Below are positions 6,586 to 8,413 of a DNA stretch of 8,413 nucleotides, one piece after another (position 1 is the stretch's first letter; the number at the start of each line of letters is the position of its first letter). The position numbers and the translations under genes were made by a program. The notes under the pieces are model-generated. The model saw only the letters and a list, made by a program, of their open reading frames with translations, searched no databases and was not told where the DNA came from. Origin of the DNA: Planctomycetota bacterium (GTDB lineage: Bacteria; Planctomycetota; UBA1135); NCBI GenBank assembly GCA_029243845.1, contig JAQWRF010000328.1, positions 1-8,413 of the forward strand. The letters are read 5' to 3'.

Positions 6586-7743
6586 ATGTTAAATGACAAA
6601 CTACAGGCAGCGATTGCCAAGTTTGAAAAGCAAGCGAAGTGGCCGGCCGACAACGACAAGTTTCGGTTTAAGGTTGCCGAAGCTAGTGACTATCCGCAAA
6701 TCTATCAATTATTTGAAGATACTTTTGGCGAGAAGCGCAGTGATGAACATGTGCAATGGAAATACTGGGGTAATCCTAGTGGCGAGCCGTTTGCAGTAAT
6801 TGCAATCGATATACAGACAGACAAAGTGGTTGCCGCTTGCACCGGCATGAATAAAAAGGCGTGGGTGGACGGTAAAGAATCTAAAGGAATCATGCTTTGG
6901 GATATTGCAGTGCATCCTGATGTGCGTGGCGGCGGCCGCTTGTTTCGTGACATTACTTATGGCATGCAAATCGCCGTTAATGCGCAGCAAGGTGTTAACT
7001 GGGGCTTCGGCGGGCAGTCAAAGCCAACGGTCATTAAAATGGGCATACGTTGGTTCGGATATCACATGATCCTATCCCTTAAATGCTGGGAACTAAGGTT
7101 AAGCATGCGCCCTGCCCTTGTTCAGCGATTGGGTGCTTTCGGCGGCTTACTAGCTAGGGTCACCGATATCTTTACCAAGTTGTCATCACACCGTGGTAAC
7201 TACGAAATACGTGTCATTGATAAATGTGGCGACGCATTCGATACTTTGCTGCAACAGCAAAAAGATTTGTACCGTGTTTCAGTATGGCGCGATGCGGCTA
7301 CCTTAAATTGGCGCTACTTCGACCACCCTATTTTCGTTCATCAAATGTTGGGGGCTTACAAAAACGATAAGCTTGTCGGCTATATTGTTTGGCGTGAATA
7401 CATCGACGAAACAGTAAAGGTCGGCACGGTGCTAGATTTGTGGCACGGCGAGAACCAGCAGATTGCTCGCGACCTATTCCTTGCGGCATCGCAGTCAGCC
7501 CGTAGCCGCCAAGCAGGTTTTATGCGCATGTCCGTTGAAACGGGCACTACCACACAACTAGCAATAGCTACCATCGAGGGCACCTCTATTACCGAACGCG
7601 TCGAAGATGACAATGTCATCACTGCAATGATGCTCGGTGAAGATCCGAATGCGCATGACGCAGCAGCATACGACGAGATGGACACCGTCACGAATGGCGC
7701 GAATTGGTTTTACACTCAGGGCGACGTCGATTTCAGGGACTAA
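6586..7743 (+). CDS. Two-module GNAT-like N-acetyltransferase family protein
   Basis: This 385-aa protein looks cytosolic, with no signal peptide and no clear membrane segment. The N-terminal module (about 25-165) has a GNAT core: MLWDIAVHPDVRGGGRLFRD at 103-122 matches beta4 and the acyl-CoA pyrophosphate loop, with RGGGRL a slightly degenerate R-x-x-G-x-G/A. WGFGGQSKP follows, then MGIRWFGYH, equivalent to the usual late 'lGf' segment. The second half (about 230-385) resembles another GNAT module: WRYFDHP at 242-248 parallels WKYWGNP at 58-64, and GAYKNDKLVGYIVWR parallels the first module's FAVIAIDIQTDKVVAACTG. The C-terminus NWFYTQGDVDF resembles endings of large GNAT-like proteins found in polysaccharide-related loci. 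Only the first module keeps a recognisable CoA loop. The substrate is unknown. It starts 5 bp after fhs without its own clear Shine-Dalgarno, so it probably depends on fhs transcription and perhaps translational coupling. Confidence 0.8.
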   Translation: MLNDKLQAAIAKFEKQAKWPADNDKFRFKVAEASDYPQIYQLFEDTFGEKRSDEHVQWKYWGNPSGEPFAVIAIDIQTDKVVAACTGMNKKAWVDGKESKGIMLWDIAVHPDVRGGGRLFRDITYGMQIAVNAQQGVNWGFGGQSKPTVIKMGIRWFGYHMILSLKCWELRLSMRPALVQRLGAFGGLLARVTDIFTKLSSHRGNYEIRVIDKCGDAFDTLLQQQKDLYRVSVWRDAATLNWRYFDHPIFVHQMLGAYKNDKLVGYIVWREYIDETVKVGTVLDLWHGENQQIARDLFLAASQSARSRQAGFMRMSVETGTTTQLAIATIEGTSITERVEDDNVITAMMLGEDPNAHDAAAYDEMDTVTNGANWFYTQGDVDFRD

Positions 7744-7785
7744 ACAGTCTGCTGGCTATGGTTGCGCCCATTGCGCTTGCATGAA
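7744..7785. other. Convergent intergenic gap without a clear terminator
   Basis: These 42 bp separate the GNAT-like stop from the stop of the minus-strand gene. TTGCGC occurs twice as a direct repeat (7762-7767 and 7771-7776), and GCGC/GCGC could form a 4-bp hairpin. There is no long stem and no T-tract on either strand, so I call no terminator. Confidence 0.5.
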
Positions 7786-8413
7786 TCACTTTTCGTCATC
7801 ACGATCGACGGCATGTGGCGCGCAACGTTCGGCCAAGTTATCGCCGTAACGTACACCTTGTGACAAGGCGCGACGCATTTCGATAAAATCGGTTTCACGT
7901 TCAGCACGTGGCGCGCGGTTGAAAGTGCGGAAGCCAATGCGACCTTCGGTCATCATGTTTAACCCTAGCCAAGCGCGGTTGGATTCGCGATTTTTATCCC
8001 AATGCTGCAGTTTATGCTTACGCAATTGCTCGAGTGTATAAACCGTGCAATCCGGCATAGTGTGTGCGAGCTTAGCGCACATCTCGTTTACCATTTGGTC
8101 AAGCAAAGTAAAGTCAACTTCGGCTTTAGACAGTATCGCCTTTGCGGCATTACGGTCGTCGCCCGTTTTGAATTGTCCGTAAAGTGAACGGCCGTATTCG
8201 TCAGTGACGAATTCAGTGTAAGCCATTGGATTGGCAATGAACTTGCCATCCATCTTTAGCACAGGCGCGATGCCGTTAAGCAAACCAATATGCTGTGCAT
8301 AGTGAGCGCTCCATTGTTCACATAATGTGCAAGACTCGACAGCTCGGGCGTAGCCGACGTACTCTGGCAAGTAATCCGTTGAGCCGCCCACTGGTGCCGA
8401 ACCGTGCTTCGGA
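7786..8413 (-). CDS. Unrecognised protein, C-terminal part only (5' end beyond window)
   Basis: The minus-strand frame ends with TGA at 7786-7788 and is still open at the window edge. A GTG at 8391 could start a 201-aa product. However, the seven complete codons before it read PKHGSAP without a stop and no ribosome site precedes the GTG, so the real start is probably outside the window. Visible features are a CxxC pair (ESCTLCEQW), a mixed alpha/beta-looking middle, a run rich in basic and aromatic residues (RKHKLQHWDKNRESNRAW) and a charged C-terminus, DRDDEK. No transmembrane segment is seen in the visible part. I do not recognise the family and assign no function. Codon use and composition resemble the neighbours, so it is likely a genuine gene. 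It converges on the GNAT-like gene with a 42-bp gap. Confidence 0.7.
   Translation of the reverse strand, partial: PKHGSAPVGGSTDYLPEYVGYARAVESCTLCEQWSAHYAQHIGLLNGIAPVLKMDGKFIANPMAYTEFVTDEYGRSLYGQFKTGDDRNAAKAILSKAEVDFTLLDQMVNEMCAKLAHTMPDCTVYTLEQLRKHKLQHWDKNRESNRAWLGLNMMTEGRIGFRTFNRAPRAERETDFIEMRRALSQGVRYGDNLAERCAPHAVDRDDEK

Noticed and set aside
7380..7691. 103-codon open frame antisense to the GNAT-like gene
   Set aside because: Low-complexity Ser/Val-rich shadow of a frame with clear GNAT motifs; no start signal.
7762..7776. TTGCGC direct repeat and short GCGC hairpin as a terminator
   Set aside because: The stem is only 4 bp and no T-tract follows on either strand.
1..8413. Defence system, prophage, transposon or CRISPR content
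   Set aside because: No integrase, transposase, nuclease, repeat array or terminal inverted repeats were seen, and composition is even across the window.

Overview
This window reads as a stretch of bacterial chromosome with about 50% GC, dense coding and very short intergenic gaps. It has no tRNA, rRNA, IS element, CRISPR array or phage gene that I can see. The Calvin-type class II aldolase, the formate-tetrahydrofolate ligase and the two exported sulfatases would fit a proteobacterium, perhaps a marine gammaproteobacterium, but the lineage is inference only.

Layout. (1) 28-933, minus: a class IV (fold-type IV) PLP aminotransferase-like protein. Its pocket is otherwise recognisable, but histidine stands where the catalytic lysine should be. 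(2) 934-1078: a divergent control region with two small inverted repeats. (3) 1079-2119, plus: class II fructose-bisphosphate aldolase. (4) 2131-4871, minus: two sulfatase-superfamily genes 5 bp apart. The promoter-proximal gene has a canonical CxPSR (formylglycine) site. The distal gene is a predicted lipoprotein with threonine at the nucleophile position. A strong nested palindrome lies at the convergent junction with the aldolase gene. (5) 4872-4906: a 35-bp divergent gap in which promoter-like elements of both directions are interleaved. (6) 4907-7743, plus: formate-tetrahydrofolate ligase (fhs), followed after 5 bp by a two-module GNAT-like protein. (7) 7786-8413, minus: the C-terminal part of an unrecognised protein that runs off the window.

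How the genes fit together. Aldolase and Fhs are housekeeping carbon and one-carbon enzymes. The sulfatase pair would act in the cell envelope on sulfated substrates, probably polysaccharide-derived. No polysaccharide lyase, glycosidase, TonB receptor or sulfatase-maturation gene lies in the window, so a complete utilisation locus is not shown. A recurring feature is that none of the six visible start codons has a convincing Shine-Dalgarno sequence, and promoter-like hexamers sit almost on top of several of them. I see no multi-gene system that is clearly new. The strongest candidate for new biochemistry is the aminotransferase-like protein without its lysine.
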